DNA of 64,000 nt from Fagopyrum homotropicum (taxonomy: Eukaryota; Streptophyta; Magnoliopsida; Caryophyllales; Polygonaceae). Location of the stretch: the NCBI GenBank assembly GCA_033239125.1, contig BSWB01000008.1:4618001-4682000 (forward strand), written 5' to 3'. Shown here in pieces: positions 21,019 to 33,737 of this stretch; within the stretch, counting starts at the first letter, position 1, and every line of letters starts with the position of its first letter. The position numbers and the translations under genes were made by a program. The notes under the pieces are model-generated. The model was not told the DNA's origin. It saw nothing but the letters and a program-made list of their open reading frames with translations, and did not search any database.

Positions 21019-22740
21019 TAATCGATTGAAGTTCAATTCAACCACACCTCACGGTTTGAGTAATATTTATTTAAGTCTTCTTTAAGTCCAACAAAAATCA
21101 AGTATTTTTGTATTGCTATATCTTTTGTGAGACTATTTGGGTTTAACGTGCTTTGTCTTGTGTCTATGGGGGAAGAGAGAGACTCAATAGCCAAACACAA
21201 GCCATCCAACCCTAAATTGAAATCTCACCGGAGTTCCGGAAAATTTTGCCTGAGATCAGTGTGCAACAAGCCGATATTTTGTTTACTTGGGCTGCAAGTT
21301 ACGTATTTTCTCAATCCAGTCGAGATATACATAGATTTAAGCCAAATCTATCCATATCCAGCTACTACATCAAAGAAGGAAAGAGATTTACAAAGTTATC
21401 TTATTGTTGAGATCTTATCTATAGGTGAAATCTTATCATATCTTTCAAATCCTAACCGAATATCTGCCCGTATCTTGCAAATCTCAATCACCCAACAACC
21501 ATATATATCTCGCCCCATCTATTCCCATTACTCCGCAAGAAAGCCAAACACTTTTTACTCTTTTCTTACCTTAGCCTATACTTTATTTCATAAATTATAA
21601 CCATAGTTTTGGTGAAGCTGGTTGAGTAAGAGTTGTTGCGATCCAACTGAGAAGGGATCATCGAGGCAACAAGGAAGGAATATATCCCACATCATATTTA
21701 GTGATTGTTGCCAAACACTTCATGTTCGACAATCTCGACCCCTCAATTCGAAATCTCGCCCAAGATTTGTTACTATTGCGAATTTTATCAAAAAATTTTG
21801 AGACAAAATTTGAGCAATTCAAGTGCGCAAAGTTGAAGAGGACATCCAGAGAAGAAGTTTATATCACCCGCGATCTAGTTCATAGCCAAAACACCTACCT
21901 TTTGATCCATCTCAACCCTTAGCGAAAATCTCGACCGAGATCCTACCCGAGATTTGTCTACTATAGAGATTAAAGCTACCCGGCTATCTCTCTCTCTCTA
22001 ATTGCATAAGCTCAAGGTACATAAAACTCTCTTCTTAGTCTCTTGTGTGTATGTTTCTTGCCTCTTCTATTCTAAACAAATTGAGTCTATTTCTTTGGGT
22101 GTGTTAGTTAATATCTATAATTTCTAATATACTAGTTGTGTCTACTTGCAATATTCTTTCTACTTTGTGTCAATTGTGTATAGAGAACTCCAACAACATT
22201 TACCTTAACTATCTTTCAACACTAGAATCTTCTTCCAAGCCAAGTTGACATCTTGATTCATCCAAGGAATTTCTAGTTGAAGCTACTCATCGATTTTAAA
22301 GGATTATTAATCCATCCAAGTCAATTACCTCAAATTAGCTTGAGATATCACAACATAGTGTGAGTGTTACCGAAAACAAGTAAGGAGTTTTCAGCTTCAC
22401 TAACTTCACACGTTTGTTGTTAGTTTGAGTGTTTGTGTTGACGTCAAGCCCAAATAGCCCTCGAGGGTTACATAAGAGTGATTTCTCAGGTCCAGAAGCC
22501 ATAGACATGCTAAAATAACTCATGGCTACAATCTCAACATTGGCTAAACGGATGGAGAAGTTGTAATCTCGCACCAGAGAATAATCTCGGCCCAAAATCT
22601 CTCCCCTGTCCAACCGAGATTTTAGCCGAGATCTACTTTCAACGTTGGTGAAAGCTCGTGTAACCCAACTCATTTTCCAACCCCGTACATACTTCGAAGA
22701 CCCCCTCAAGGGCAAAATTTGGGACATTCACATCCTCTTT
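21019..22740 (+). other. R2 leader rich in ATCTCG / CGAGAT modules
   Basis: About 1.7 kb between primer site and gag with no credible ORF. It is full of ATCTCG and CGAGAT half-sites and has an ATCTCGACCGAGAT palindrome at 21928-21941 with CCCGAGATTT after it. A second cluster lies at about 22565-22640 (AATCTCGGCC, ACCGAGAT, GCCGAGAT). The motif is the one seen in the Athila-B LTR although the elements are different lineages. Confidence 0.65.
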
Positions 22741-23024
22741 ATAATGCACCTAATATTCCGGATTTTGTTGATTATTTTCAGGAATTAGAAGAGGAGGATG
22801 ACGAGGGCATATGGAGAGACTATCCTAGACGTAACCATCAACCTAGGAGAGGTTGAGACTTGGAACCTTATAGGCCTCACCAAGAGAATGATGGAATTGG
22901 AAAAGGTCAAAATTTCAAGTTTTGAAGAAAAATGTGATCCAACCGCTTTTAAGAAGAAACGAACTTCACGAACATTAGTAAGATAGGGAAAAGGTTGAAT
23001 GACATCAATTATTTGCTTTATCAA
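22741..23024 (+). pseudogene. gag: R2 chromovirus gag, N-terminal fragment
   Basis: An acidic reading PDFVDYFQELEEEDDEG is followed by RDYPRRNHQPRRG and then a stop. After a shift the sequence still resembles the gag start that precedes the capsid (FEEKCDPTAF). It is cut at 23024 by the Athila-B 5' LTR. Identification rests on position after LTR and primer site and on general gypsy gag style. Confidence 0.55.
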
Positions 23025-24836
23025 TGATGACGTGATTTATGACACTAGATTAGGCACTCTTTTAGGTAGTTTTTACATTCATTCATGCATGGTTTTGCCT
23101 ATGTTCGGGATGCTTTATGCTTTATGGAGTTATTTCGTCATAATAGACATCTACACGAGCATTTGTCGGTTTTGTAGGTATTTTGGGAAAATTTCATGCA
23201 TTATTGATCATATCCGTGGATCAAGCCTCGTGACAGCCCGAATTCAAGGCCCCAACGGAGCAAGCATGGAGAAAAGAAGAAGAAATTGACCTTAGTTGGT
23301 GCGAGCCATGCACCGGCTTTGTGTTTAGCCATGATCCTAGCCATGCAGCCACCCATCTCGGTCCAAGGCAAATCCATCTCGGCCAAGATGCTTTCTGGAC
23401 CATCCGAGATCGTTCACTGGTCCCCCACGACACTTGGCACACTCCTCTTCTATCCCATGATTTTCTCTCCCATTATGGAGAAGAAGTGTTAAATTGCAGG
23501 TTGCTCACATTTTGCAGGAATTCACACTTCCATTCTCACCTTAGACTAATTTTGAATCTTTTTGGGCAAGCCATAGAGTGGGGAAGAGAAGAAAGAAGAC
23601 TCCATTGAAGAGAAGAAGAAAAACACACATTTTCATAGTCTTAGAGTGAGTTTTTAAGAGTCTTGTAGTGAGGAAAGTTGTAGATATTGTTGAGCTCGTT
23701 TTGAAGCTACCCTTTGATGGTTGTAAGCTTGTTCTAAACTTATTATTGATCTCGTTCTTGGTTTATATTGGTTCCTTTCTCTTCATCTAGCTATGCCATG
23801 CATTTGTGATGTTATGATGATGATTGTTTTTAAGATGATTGTTGTTGGCTAAGTAGCATGTGATTCTAGGGAGATGGGTGAAAGGTTATGGCTAGGATAA
23901 TGATAGATTGAACTTAAATGTATCTTAGGATAGCTGTATGCTCGAAATGCCTAGCTCAGATTGCAATCTCGGCCTATTCTTCATCCATTTCGGCCGAGAT
24001 GTGCTTGATCCACCCGAGGTGTGTGAGCTATTGTTCTTATGGTGTTATATATTCATGTTAGGGAGTTTGAGAGATGAAATCCTAGTGTTTGTTGAGCCTA
24101 ATCTAGCATTAGGGTGACCTATATTAGCAAACTAATCGAGGGATGAGACTTACCTAGTAATTCCCACTCTTAGGTATAGAAGATTATGAACACTAGGTAG
24201 TAGTGAGCCTCACTAGCCGCTATTGGATGGAGTGTGCTAGGATTGCTGTTTAGGACTTGCCTTCCCGAGACTTACCCGGTAAGGATAGGTTTGACCCCTA
24301 GATAGCAAATCGGTTTGTGTAGAATTCCCAACCTTAGATTTCTAGAGACTTACCCGGTAATAGGACCTTAGGTGCGGGATTAGTGGACCATGAGACCTAC
24401 CCGGTGATTGATACCATTAGAGAAACATTCCTTCCTAACATACCGCAGCTTGTTCCTAGGTTGATTAGAAGCTTGAGTCCTTGCCATAACCGGATATCCG
24501 AATCTCTGGAATCCGCTTTCTATACATTGATCTTATATGTTGTGTTTGTTTTGTTGTTTGGTTGACATTTTTTGCTTGCGATCTTTGCTTGATCACCCTA
24601 AAAACCCATCAAAAAACATATGATTTTCATTTCTTTTTTCCATCTCTTTCCTTATCTTAGACTTGAACTATTCTTGATCATTGCTTGACTCTTTCGCCTC
24701 GGTCTTTGTGTTCGACCTCGGAATGCTTCCCTTTCTACTCTACGACCCATACATTGTGGGTTTCGCTAGGTAGTTTAGAAGATATTGTCGACTTTATAAA
24801 TTTAAGGCTTTTGCGTGGTATAAATCTAGCGTAACA
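23025..24836 (+). repeat. Athila-B 5' LTR
   Basis: 1812 bp, begins TGATGACGTGATTTATGACA and ends CTAGCGTAACA. It carries ATCTCGG/CGAGAT modules at 23354-23412 and 23967-24025, and repeated GAGACTTACCCGGTAA segments at 24140-24410 at varied spacing. It matches the 3' LTR with many differences, so the insertion is older than Athila-A. No convincing TATA box was found. Confidence 0.9.
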
Positions 24837-24842
24837 AGTTTT

Positions 24843-24860
24843 TGGCTCCGTTGTCGGGGA
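24843..24860 (+). other. Primer-binding site of Athila-B, tRNA-Asp type with mismatches
   Basis: TGGCTCCGTTGTCGGGGA differs from the Athila-A site at two positions (GCC to TCC, GCC to GTC). It lies six bases after the LTR, as in Athila-A. Confidence 0.8.
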
Positions 24861-24977
24861 CTAGGCCTAGATTGAGTTATTGTGTGTGATTGTTTATAGT
24901 TTAGATCTTTCTTTTGCTTGTGATCTTGTTTCATCTGTGTTTTTTATTTTTGAGGACATCTCTCATTCTTTAGGTGC

Positions 24978-26192
24978 ATGCAAAGATCTCGTGGCAAGGA
25001 ATTAGCTCCATTCGATCCCGAACCGGAGAAAACCCTTAAGACTATATCCAAACGTGCTAAGAAGAAGAAGGAGATGGCCAAAGGAAACCTTAGGGCTGAG
25101 TTGGATGAAGTCTTAGAGCAACTAAGACTTAGAGATGAACTCTAGAGAAAATGAGGCTTGGGGAAGAAGCTTTGGAAAATGAGAGGAGACTTGCAAATGA
25201 GGGACAAGAAGCTATTAGGAGGGAGATTGAGGAGATTAGGCAAGCTTTGGAGCAAGGGAGCTTCATCTTCGTCAACCACCGCCTCGACCGGCAATACATG
25301 TTCGGGTTGAGCCAATTATTATTGATGAGCCACAAATACTTGGCCAACGCATGGATCCGGCTCAAAGAGTTCACCGTCCGGGTGTCAATTTAGGAGATCC
25401 CGCAACTCATGACTATGAGGTCCGTCCTCAAGTGCTACAAATGATTAGACACAACCAATTTGGAGGGATGGAAGGAGACTCACCACATCAACACTTGATG
25501 AACTATGAGATCTTGATGAAGACTCTAAGATCACCTAGATTGGAGAACAACAACCATAAGCTTAGGGCTTTTTCCTTCTCACTTAAGGATAAGACCTTGG
25601 CTTGGTACCAATCCATACCACAAGGACGAGTGGCTACTTTGGAGTAGATGACAACCGAGTTCTTGACAAAGTTCTTCCCGCCTTCCAAGACAACCGAACT
25701 AAGAGGGAAGATAAATGCCTTCACCATGAAGGATAGAGAGATCCTATTCAAATCTTGGGAGTGATTCAAGGATCTCCTCCTAGATTGTCTACACCATGAA
25801 TCCTGAAGATAGAGCTTTTGGAGATTTATTTCAAGGGGCTTGATGTGGATAGTCAACTCAAGCTCCAATCACTTTCCGTAGGAACATTTATGAAGAAGAA
25901 TGTGGATGAGGCTTGGAAGTTTGTGGAGAAGCAAGCATTTGTGATAGAAAAATACTCCCATAGGAAGAGTGATGGGAGAAGACCGGGAGCTTATGAAGTT
26001 AGTGAAGTGGCCATGATCAACTTCAAGCTTGATGCCATCAACAATGAGTTAAATTCATTGAGAGAGTTGTGTTCTACCACTTTGAAGAATCCAGCAACTC
26101 CTCAAGGACAAGTGAAAGCTCAAGCAAATTTGGCTTCTAAGGAGGAAGATGTAAATTATATGGGGAGGAATAACTTCAATGGAGGGTACTAA
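24978..26192 (+). pseudogene. gag: Athila-B gag, broken
   Basis: It begins at ATG 24978 (MQRSRGKELAPFDPE), like the Athila-A start. A stop at about 25143 and a shift near 25260-25290 break it. The capsid core continues in another frame (GQRMDPAQRVHRPGVNLGDP, then MIRHNQFGGMEGDSPHQHL and WYQSIPQG). A TAG (25645-25647) and further stops near 25760-25810 follow. The C-terminal part is open at 25818-26192 and ends with an Asn-rich tract. It keeps the capsid core that Athila-A has lost, and serves as the reference for that deletion. Confidence 0.85.
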
Positions 26193-29100
26193 GGCCCTAA
26201 GAACTTCAACAACAATAGGAACTTCAACAACTACCGCCCCAACCACAACCATCCCGGGTTCTCATACTCTAACTCGGATGGTGCCTTAAACCCTTCCGCT
26301 TCAACAAGCCAAGCACCGCCACCAAGGGCTTCACAAGAGCCACCACCCGGTTTCGCTCAACCTCCAAAGGATAGGACCGAAATGATGTTTGAACAACTCC
26401 TAGGAAGGTTGAGTGGTCTTGAGAGTACCGTCACATCAATAACCAAGGCTCAAAAGGTGCTAGAAGCACACGTTTTCCAAAAGGCGGGAGAGACACAAAG
26501 AGATCCGGGAAAACTTCCCGGAAGAACCGAAGATAACCCAAGAAGGCAATTGTTAGCAATTACCACTAGGAGTGGATTGAGCACAAATGATCCTTTGCCC
26601 AAGGGTGTTGACAAGGGGAAGAAGGTGATTGTGGAAGAAGAGACAAGGCAAGATGAAGGAGGCAAGAGCAAGGAAGTTGAACCTACTTATGTGCCACCTC
26701 CTCCATACAAGCCACCACTACCATTTCCCCATTCTTGAGCAAGAGCTCGATTGGACAAACACTTTGGTAAATTCCTTGTACTTATGTCTAAATTGCATAT
26801 TAACATTCCATTCATGGATGCAATATTAGGTATGTCGGCTTATGGTAAATTTTTGAAAGAGATACTCTCCAACAAGAGGAAGTTGGAGGAGTATGGTGAA
26901 GTGAGAATGACTAAGAGATCTTCGGAGTTGATACAAACCATGAGGGAGGAGATGCCTCCTAAGCTGCGAGATCCGGGTTTATTTTGTGTGCCGATTGGTG
27001 TTGGTGATGTGCAATATGAAGCTCTATGTGGCCTTGGAGCTAGTGTAAGCATAATCCCGCTTGCACTATGCAAAAAGATTGGGCTAGGAGAGCCAAATCC
27101 GGTCAAGATGACCCTTTATATGACGGACTGATCCATCACCCATCCGGTAGGAATACTAGAGGACATCCCGGTGCAACTCGGAAAGTTCTATGTGCCAATC
27201 GACTTTGTTGTGCTAGACATCCTAGCGGATTATCCCGTTCAAATCATCTTGGGAAGGTCATTATTAGCTACATCCGGATGTATATTTGATTGCAAGAATG
27301 GAACCCTCTCATTCAACATAGGAGAGGAGCACATAAAGTTCAAACTATCCACTATGGTGAAGGGGCCAGCTCTAGATGAAGATATCTTTGACATTTGTGA
27401 TGATGAAGAGTCTAGAGAGGTGGCGAGTTCTATCTTGATCAAGGACCCCTTGGAGAAAGTTCTTAGCATGAGCATCATGGAAGAAGGTCTAGAAGAGCAT
27501 TGCAATGAAGAAATCCAAGCCTTGGGTGCACTAGAAGAAGAGCCAAGTGTTGAATTTGAAGCACTAGAAGAGGAACCAAGTGCTGAAATTGAGAAGTTGG
27601 GCAAAACTAACATGGATTTCGGTTTCAAGTTGGTCATCTCGACCGAGATGATATTAGGGCCATCCGAGGTGAACACGACAGAACCTCATCTTAGTTCATA
27701 CCTCGACCGAAACGCCCCTGAGCCAGCCAAAGCTCCTGAACATCAAGAAAGGCTTCCAATTGTTGTTGATCAAGCTTCAAGGTGTCTTGGAGAGTCTTCA
27801 ATGGCTTTGGAATTATCAAAGGTTGAGCTATATGGATCAAATCCAACCATTAAAGGTCCTCCTAAACTTGATCTTAAACCTCTCCCTTCTCATTTAAGGT
27901 ATGCTTTCCTTGGTAATAATTCTACATATCTTGTGATTGTGAATGCATCTTTGAATGTTGATGAGCTTGAGAAGCTTTTGACTGAATTGAAATTGCATAT
28001 GAGAGTTATAGGTTACACCATTGATGACTTAGTGGGCATTAAACCATCACTGTGCATGCATAAAATCTTAATGGAGGACAATCATAAGCCATCTATTGAA
28101 CCTCAAAGGAGATTGAACCCTATAATAAAAGAAGTGATTAAGAAAGAGATCTTAAAATTGCTAGATACGGGCATCATTTTCTCGATTTCAGATACTAAGT
28201 GGGTTAGTCCCGTGCATGTAGTGCCTAAAAAGGGTGGGATGACCGTGGTAACTAATGAGAAAAATGAACTTATCCCGACTAGGACGGTTACGGATTGGAG
28301 GATGTGTATTGACTATAGGAAACTTAATGTGGCCACTAGGAAGGATCATTTCCCTCTCCCCTTTATTAATCAAATGCTAGAGAGGTTAGCTCAACATTCT
28401 CATTTTTGTTATCTTGATGGTTATAGTGGGTTTTTCCAAATTCCAATTCACCCGGATGACCAAGAGAAAACTACATTTACACGTCCATGGGGAACATTTG
28501 CATATAGGAGGATGCTATTTGGGTTGTGTAATGCACCCGTCACCTTTCAAAGGTGTATGATGGCTATTTTTTTGGAATATATTGAAAATAACATGGAAGT
28601 ATTTATGGATGATTTCTCGGTTTATGGATCTTCATTTGATGATTGTCTTGCTAATCTATCTTTGGTGTTGAAGAGATGTGAAGAGACTAATCTTGTTTTA
28701 AATTGGGAGAAATGCCATTTCATGGTTAGTGAAAGTATAGTCTTGGGACATTTGGCTTCCCATAGAGGCATTGAGGTTTATAGAGCCAAAATTGAGACAA
28801 TAGAGAAGTTGCCACCACCTACCTCGGTGAAAGGGGTAAGGAGTTTCTTAGGGCATGCCGGTTTATACCGTAGGTTTATTAAAGATTTATCTAAAGTTTC
28901 TAAGCCTCTCACTAATCTACTAATGAAGGATGTTGAGTTTGTTTTCTCCAAGGATTGTCTTGAAGCTTTTTATAGGTTGAAGAATGCTTTGATCACCGCC
29001 CCGATTATGCAACCTCCGGATTGGAGCTTACCATTTGAGGTGATGTGTGATGCGAGTGACGTGGCCATTGGGGACGTGCTAGGACAAAAGAAATATGGGC

Positions 29101-30715
29101 TTACACATGCCATCTACTATGCTAGCAAGATGCTAGACGAGGCCCAACTCAATTATGCCACCACCGAGAAGGAGTTGCTAGCGGTTGTGTACGCTTTTGA
29201 GAAGTTCCGGTCATACCTAGTAGGAGCCAAGGTGATTGTGTACACGGATCATGCTGCGATCCATTATTTGCTCACAAAGAAGGATGCCAAACCTCGATTG
29301 ATTCGGTGGATCCTTCTTCTCCAAGAATTTGATTTGGAGATTAGAGATAAGAAGGGGTCCGAAAACTACGTAGCGGACCACCTTAGTAGACTTCCTCCCT
29401 CGGAGATTGAGAGAGATGAGATCCCGATTAATGACTCGTTCCGGGATGAGAAATTGCAAGTGGTGGAGGAATGTCTATTCCAAGTGTCTAGAGGAAGAGA
29501 GCCATGGTTTGCAGATATAGTGAACTATTTGGTTTGTGAAGATGTGCTTCCCGGAATGTCCTTTGCTCAAAGAAAGAAGTTTTTCAAGGACGTGAGACAC
29601 TATTTTTGGAGTGAACCTCTCTTGTTCAAGAGAGGGCCGGATGGAGTATTCCGAAGATGTATTCCGGAGGATGAGATGGAGAGTGTGATCCGGCATTGCC
29701 ACTCTTTAACATGTGGAGGACACGCAAGCTCATACAAAACGTGTGCCAAGGTATTGCAATCCGGATTTTATTGGCCTAACTTGTTTCGTGATGTGCAAAA
29801 TTTTGTTATGGCATGTGACGCTTGTCAAAGGATGGGCAACATTTCAAGGAGAAACGAGATGCCATTAAACAATATTCAAGAGGTAGAGATATTTGACGTT
29901 TGGGGTGTGGACTTCATGGTTCCATTCCCCTCTTCATGTGGCAACCTCTACATCCTCTTGGCGGTGGACTACGTATCTAGGTGGGTAGAAGCAATCGCTT
30001 CTCCCACAAATGACGCCAAGGTAGTGGTGCGGTTCTTCAATTGAGTGATCTTTCCAAGATTTGGAACACCAAGAGTGATTATAAGTTATGGAGGGAAGCA
30101 TTTTACCACTAGGAACTTTGGATCATTGTTGGCCAAGTATGGGGTGACTTACAAGGTTGCAACACCATATCACCCCCAAACAAGTGGGCAAGTTGAGATC
30201 TCCAACCGGGAGATCAAGAGGATTTTAGAGAAGACGGTGAAAGGATTGGGTCATGAGGCTTGATGATGTCTTGTGGGCATATAGAACCGCCTTCAAAACA
30301 CCAATTGGAACAACCCCCTACAAGTTGGTTTATGGAAAGTCTTGGTTGAATTGAAGGACAGAGTGTTTTGAGCCATAAAGTGGTTGAACTTTGACATCAA
30401 GGAGGCCGGTGAGAATAGATTGCTAGACATCAATACATTTGAGGAGCTTAGACTTGATGCTTAGGAGAATGCCCAAATCTACAAGGAAAGAACCAAGCGT
30501 TGGCATGACAAGCACCTCATACCAACGGAGTTGAGTGAAGGAGACTTGGTCCTTCTCTTCGACTCGAGGTTGCGTCTCTTCTCTGGAAAGCTCAAGTTAA
30601 GGTGGATTGTCCATTTGTGGTGAGGAAGATCTTTCCTCATGGAGCGGTTGAGATTGGAGGAGAGCACTGTGGCAACTTTAAGGTAAACGGGAACCGTTTG
30701 AAGAAGTACATCTAG
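26193..30715 (+). pseudogene. pol: Athila-B pol (protease, RT, RNase H, integrase), broken
   Basis: One frame runs from 25818 to 30263, interrupted only by single stop codons (26190, 26736, 27129, 30042). Protease reads CGLGAS, with Gly (27030-27032) in place of the catalytic Asp. RT keeps FMDD (28608-28613) and RNase H keeps DASD. The integrase zinc region is complete (H...H and CDAC near 29815). The second catalytic Asp of integrase is Tyr (ISYGG, 30087-30089). After 30240 several frameshifts follow, and the old C-terminus (FKVNGNRLKKY) ends at 30715. Two of the stops are where Athila-A has Arg, which fits CGA to TGA change. Confidence 0.9.
27600..27760 (+). repeat. ATCTCG-type modules in the Athila-B protease-RT linker
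   Basis: Inside the open frame, CATCTCGACCGAGATG (27635-27650) is followed by CCATCCGAGGTG and CCTCGACCGAAAC. This is the same place in pol where Athila-A carries CCACGGCCGTGG modules. The two linkers do not align as protein. Confidence 0.65.
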
Positions 30716-31831
30716 GAAGCCCCGGTTGATGTGATTGCCCCGCTCCACCTCGAGTGACGCTCCGAGTTTGGTCTAGCTAAAGACCTTAAAGAAGTTCTTG
30801 GTGGGAGACAACCCATTGGTAGACATCTTTCCCTTTTTTGTTTTGCTTTTGTTTTCGTTTTTATTTGTGTGTGTGTTTTCTTTTGTGTTTGATGATAGGA
30901 TATAGATGTTGTGATGAGTGTTGATGTTGTTGGAGGCCATTGTGGACCTTATAGATTCATTGGTATGAAGTCCAAGATCAGAGCACTTAGGTATGAGATA
31001 AGTTGGACCACATCTCGACCGAAATGGTGTTGAGCCAACCGACATGAACTCAATAAAACCTCACCTCGGTCTGAACCTCGGTCTAGATGCCTTGATGATC
31101 CAACTGAGCCTTGTTTGCCTTGGTGTGTGTTGTACTTCAAGGATACATCTTACACTTTCATCTCCACTCGAGTGAACTGGAGTACCGACATCCCGACATT
31201 TTACATTTTGAGGACTTTTTTCACTCTCTATTTAACTTTCACAATGGGGACATTATGGTTCTAGTATGGGGTGGGGTTTTCATGATCCTTTGCATGATTG
31301 CATCTAGGATAATTTCGTTTCTTAGTCACACGTTTCTTATCATGTTTTGCATTGTATATACATATATAAAAAATTCCAAAAAAATCAAAAAAAAAATTTT
31401 TAAATTTTCGTGCTTCTAAGTTTGGATGTGATCCTTATGATAAATTTTGTTTGATGGATTGTCTATGGATGGCCTTGTGTGTTGAATGAATACATGCATA
31501 TGTGGACTTGAATACTTCTCTTGAATCCTATGTATGAATTGTGATGATGATGTTTGTTTTGATTGGATTGAGAATTGATAGTCGAAATTACATGCTAGTT
31601 CTTGCACATCATATAAGAATGATTAACGCAATTCATCTCTCTTCTTCTCATCTTGATCATATTGTTTGAGCACCTCACTTGAATGAAAAATTTGACCTCT
31701 TTTGGCCCATCCGGGAATAGGAGCATGTTAGTGTGGGGTGATGTGAAGTGAATGAATGTGGTGAATGAAGAAGTTGAATGTGTTGTAAAAAGTGGGAAAA
31801 AAAATATAGGTTTGGGGACTTTGGTTTTGAT
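30716..31831 (+). other. Athila-B noncoding region after pol; extra ORF absent
   Basis: At the position of the Athila-A extra ORF only about 500 bp remain. They include CATCTCGACCGAAATGG and CCTCGGTC half-sites at about 31012-31080. AATGGGGACATT then AGTATGGGGTGGGG at 31241-31276 matches the internal hairpin and purine tract of Athila-A (11183-11225), so the extra ORF between them was lost or never present. Simple A/T runs follow. Confidence 0.65.
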
Positions 31832-31992
31832 GACGAGTAACTCGGCACCATTCACACAATCGGGTCTTTGTGTCTTGCCAAAGTCGGATAAACCAATTGT
31901 CTTAACGAGCCTTGGTATGTGTGCTTGGTGGGAGGCACCTCGGAAAAATCCCGAGGACCGCTAATCACCAAGGTTTAGGCTTTTGTACACCA
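31832..31992 (+). other. Conserved candidate structured RNA domain, Athila-B copy
   Basis: The 58-nt block GAGTAACTCGGCACC...GTCTTGCCAAAGT is almost identical to 11787-11845. Downstream, GTGTG (31919-31923) pairs with TACAC (31986-31990), CTTGGTG (31924-31930) with CACCAAG (31966-31972), and CCTCGG (31938-31943) with CCGAGG (31951-31956). The first and last helices have counterparts in Athila-A with different bases. Confidence 0.5.
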
Positions 31993-32436
31993 GTGTCATT
32001 GAAAAAGAAAAAGAAAAAGAAAATAAAGAAAAGACGGAGAAAAATACACTTTGGTGGATGAAGAACAAAAATGTTGTGGTTTAGTTCCTTTCCCGGATTA
32101 GCACCACTTGACCTAGAAAAATTCCCAACCATATCATCACGTTTCTTGGCCTCTTCTTTCCTAAACACTTAAGACCTATTTGCATATGTGTATGACTTAG
32201 TGATCTAGATTGGATTTTCTCATGATCATCTTGACATTCTCATTTTTGCCTTTCATGCATGTTTTCGAGTTAAGTGTGATTGTCTTTCCATGCCTCTATT
32301 CTCTTAATGAATGATTGCTCATCCATTGCCATGAAACATAACTATGAAGGTGATCTAGACTCGAAGCACAATTCCAAAAAGATTTTCTATTTTTCCGCAT
32401 TCATAACTCATGCCAACTTGTAGCCTACATTTGGAC

Positions 32437-32475
32437 CTTGCTCGGGGACGAGCAAGCGACAAGTATGGGGTATTT
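32437..32475 (+). promoter_or_regulatory. Hairpin and polypurine tract before the Athila-B 3' LTR
   Basis: CTTGCTCG (32437-32444) and CGAGCAAG (32449-32456) form a perfect 8-bp stem around GGGA. AAGTATGGGGTATTT and the LTR at 32476 follow. Confidence 0.75.
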
Positions 32476-33737
32476 TGATGACGTGATTTATGACACTAGA
32501 TTAGGCACTCTTTTAGGTAGTTTTTACATTCATTCATGCATGGTTTTGCCTATGTTTTGGATGTTTTATGCTTTATCGAGTTATTTCATCGGAATAGACG
32601 TCTACACGAGCATTTGTCGGTTTTGTAGATATTTTGGGGAGCTTTCATGCATTATTGATCATATCCGAGGATCAAGCCTTGTGAAGGCCTGAATTCAAGG
32701 TCCCAAACGGAGCAAGGATGGAGAAAAGAAGAAGAAATTGACCTTAGTTGGTGCGAGCCATGCACCGACTTTGTGTTTAGTCATGCAGCCACCCATCTTG
32801 GTCCAAGGAAAATCCATTTCGGCCGAGATGCTTTCTGGACCATCCGAGATCGTTCGCTGGTCCCCCACAACACTTGGCACAGTCCTTTTCTATCCCACGA
32901 TATTATCTCCCATGATGGAGAAGAAGTGTTATATTGCAGGCTGCTCATATTTTGTAGGAATTCCCACTTCCATTCTCACCTTGGACTAATTTTGAATCTT
33001 GTTGGGCAAGCCATAGAGTGGGGAAGAGAAGAAAGAAGACTCCATTGAAGAGAAGAAAAAAAACACACATTTTTATTGTCTTATAGTGAGTTTTTTGAGA
33101 GTCTTGTAGTGAGGAAAGTTGTAGAGATTGTTGAGCTCGTTTTGAAGCTACCCTTGGATGGTTGTAAGCTTGTTATAAACTTATTATTCAGCTTGTTCTT
33201 GGTTTATATTGCTTCCTTTCTCTTCATCTAGCTATGGCATGCATTTGTGATCATATGATGATGATTGTTTTTAAGATGATTGTTGTTGGCTAAGTAGCAT
33301 GTGATTTTACGGAGATGGATGAAAGGTTATGGCTAGGATAATGATAGATTGAACTTAGATGTATCTTAGGATAGTTGTATGCTCGAAATCCCTAGCTAAG
33401 TTTGCAATCTCGGCCTGTTATTAATCCATTTCGGTTGAGATGTACTTGATCCACCCGAGGTGTGTGAGTTGTTGTTCTTATGGTGTTATATCTTCATGTA
33501 GGGAGTTTGAGAGTTAAAATCCTAGTATTTGTTGAGCCTAATCTAGCATTAGGGTGACCTATGTTAGCAAACTAAGTGAGGGATGAGACTTACCCGGTAA
33601 TTCGCGCTCTTAGGTATAGAAAATTACGAACACTAGGTAGTAGTGAGCCTCACTAGCCACTATTGGATTGAGTATTCTAAGATTGTTGTTTAGGACTTGC
33701 CTTCCCGAGACTTACCTGATAAGGAGAGGTTTGACCT
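32476..33737 (+). repeat. Athila-B 3' LTR, left part
   Basis: It matches 23025 to about 24300. It is interrupted at 33737 by a reverse solo LTR with duplication of GACCT (33733-33737). Confidence 0.9.
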
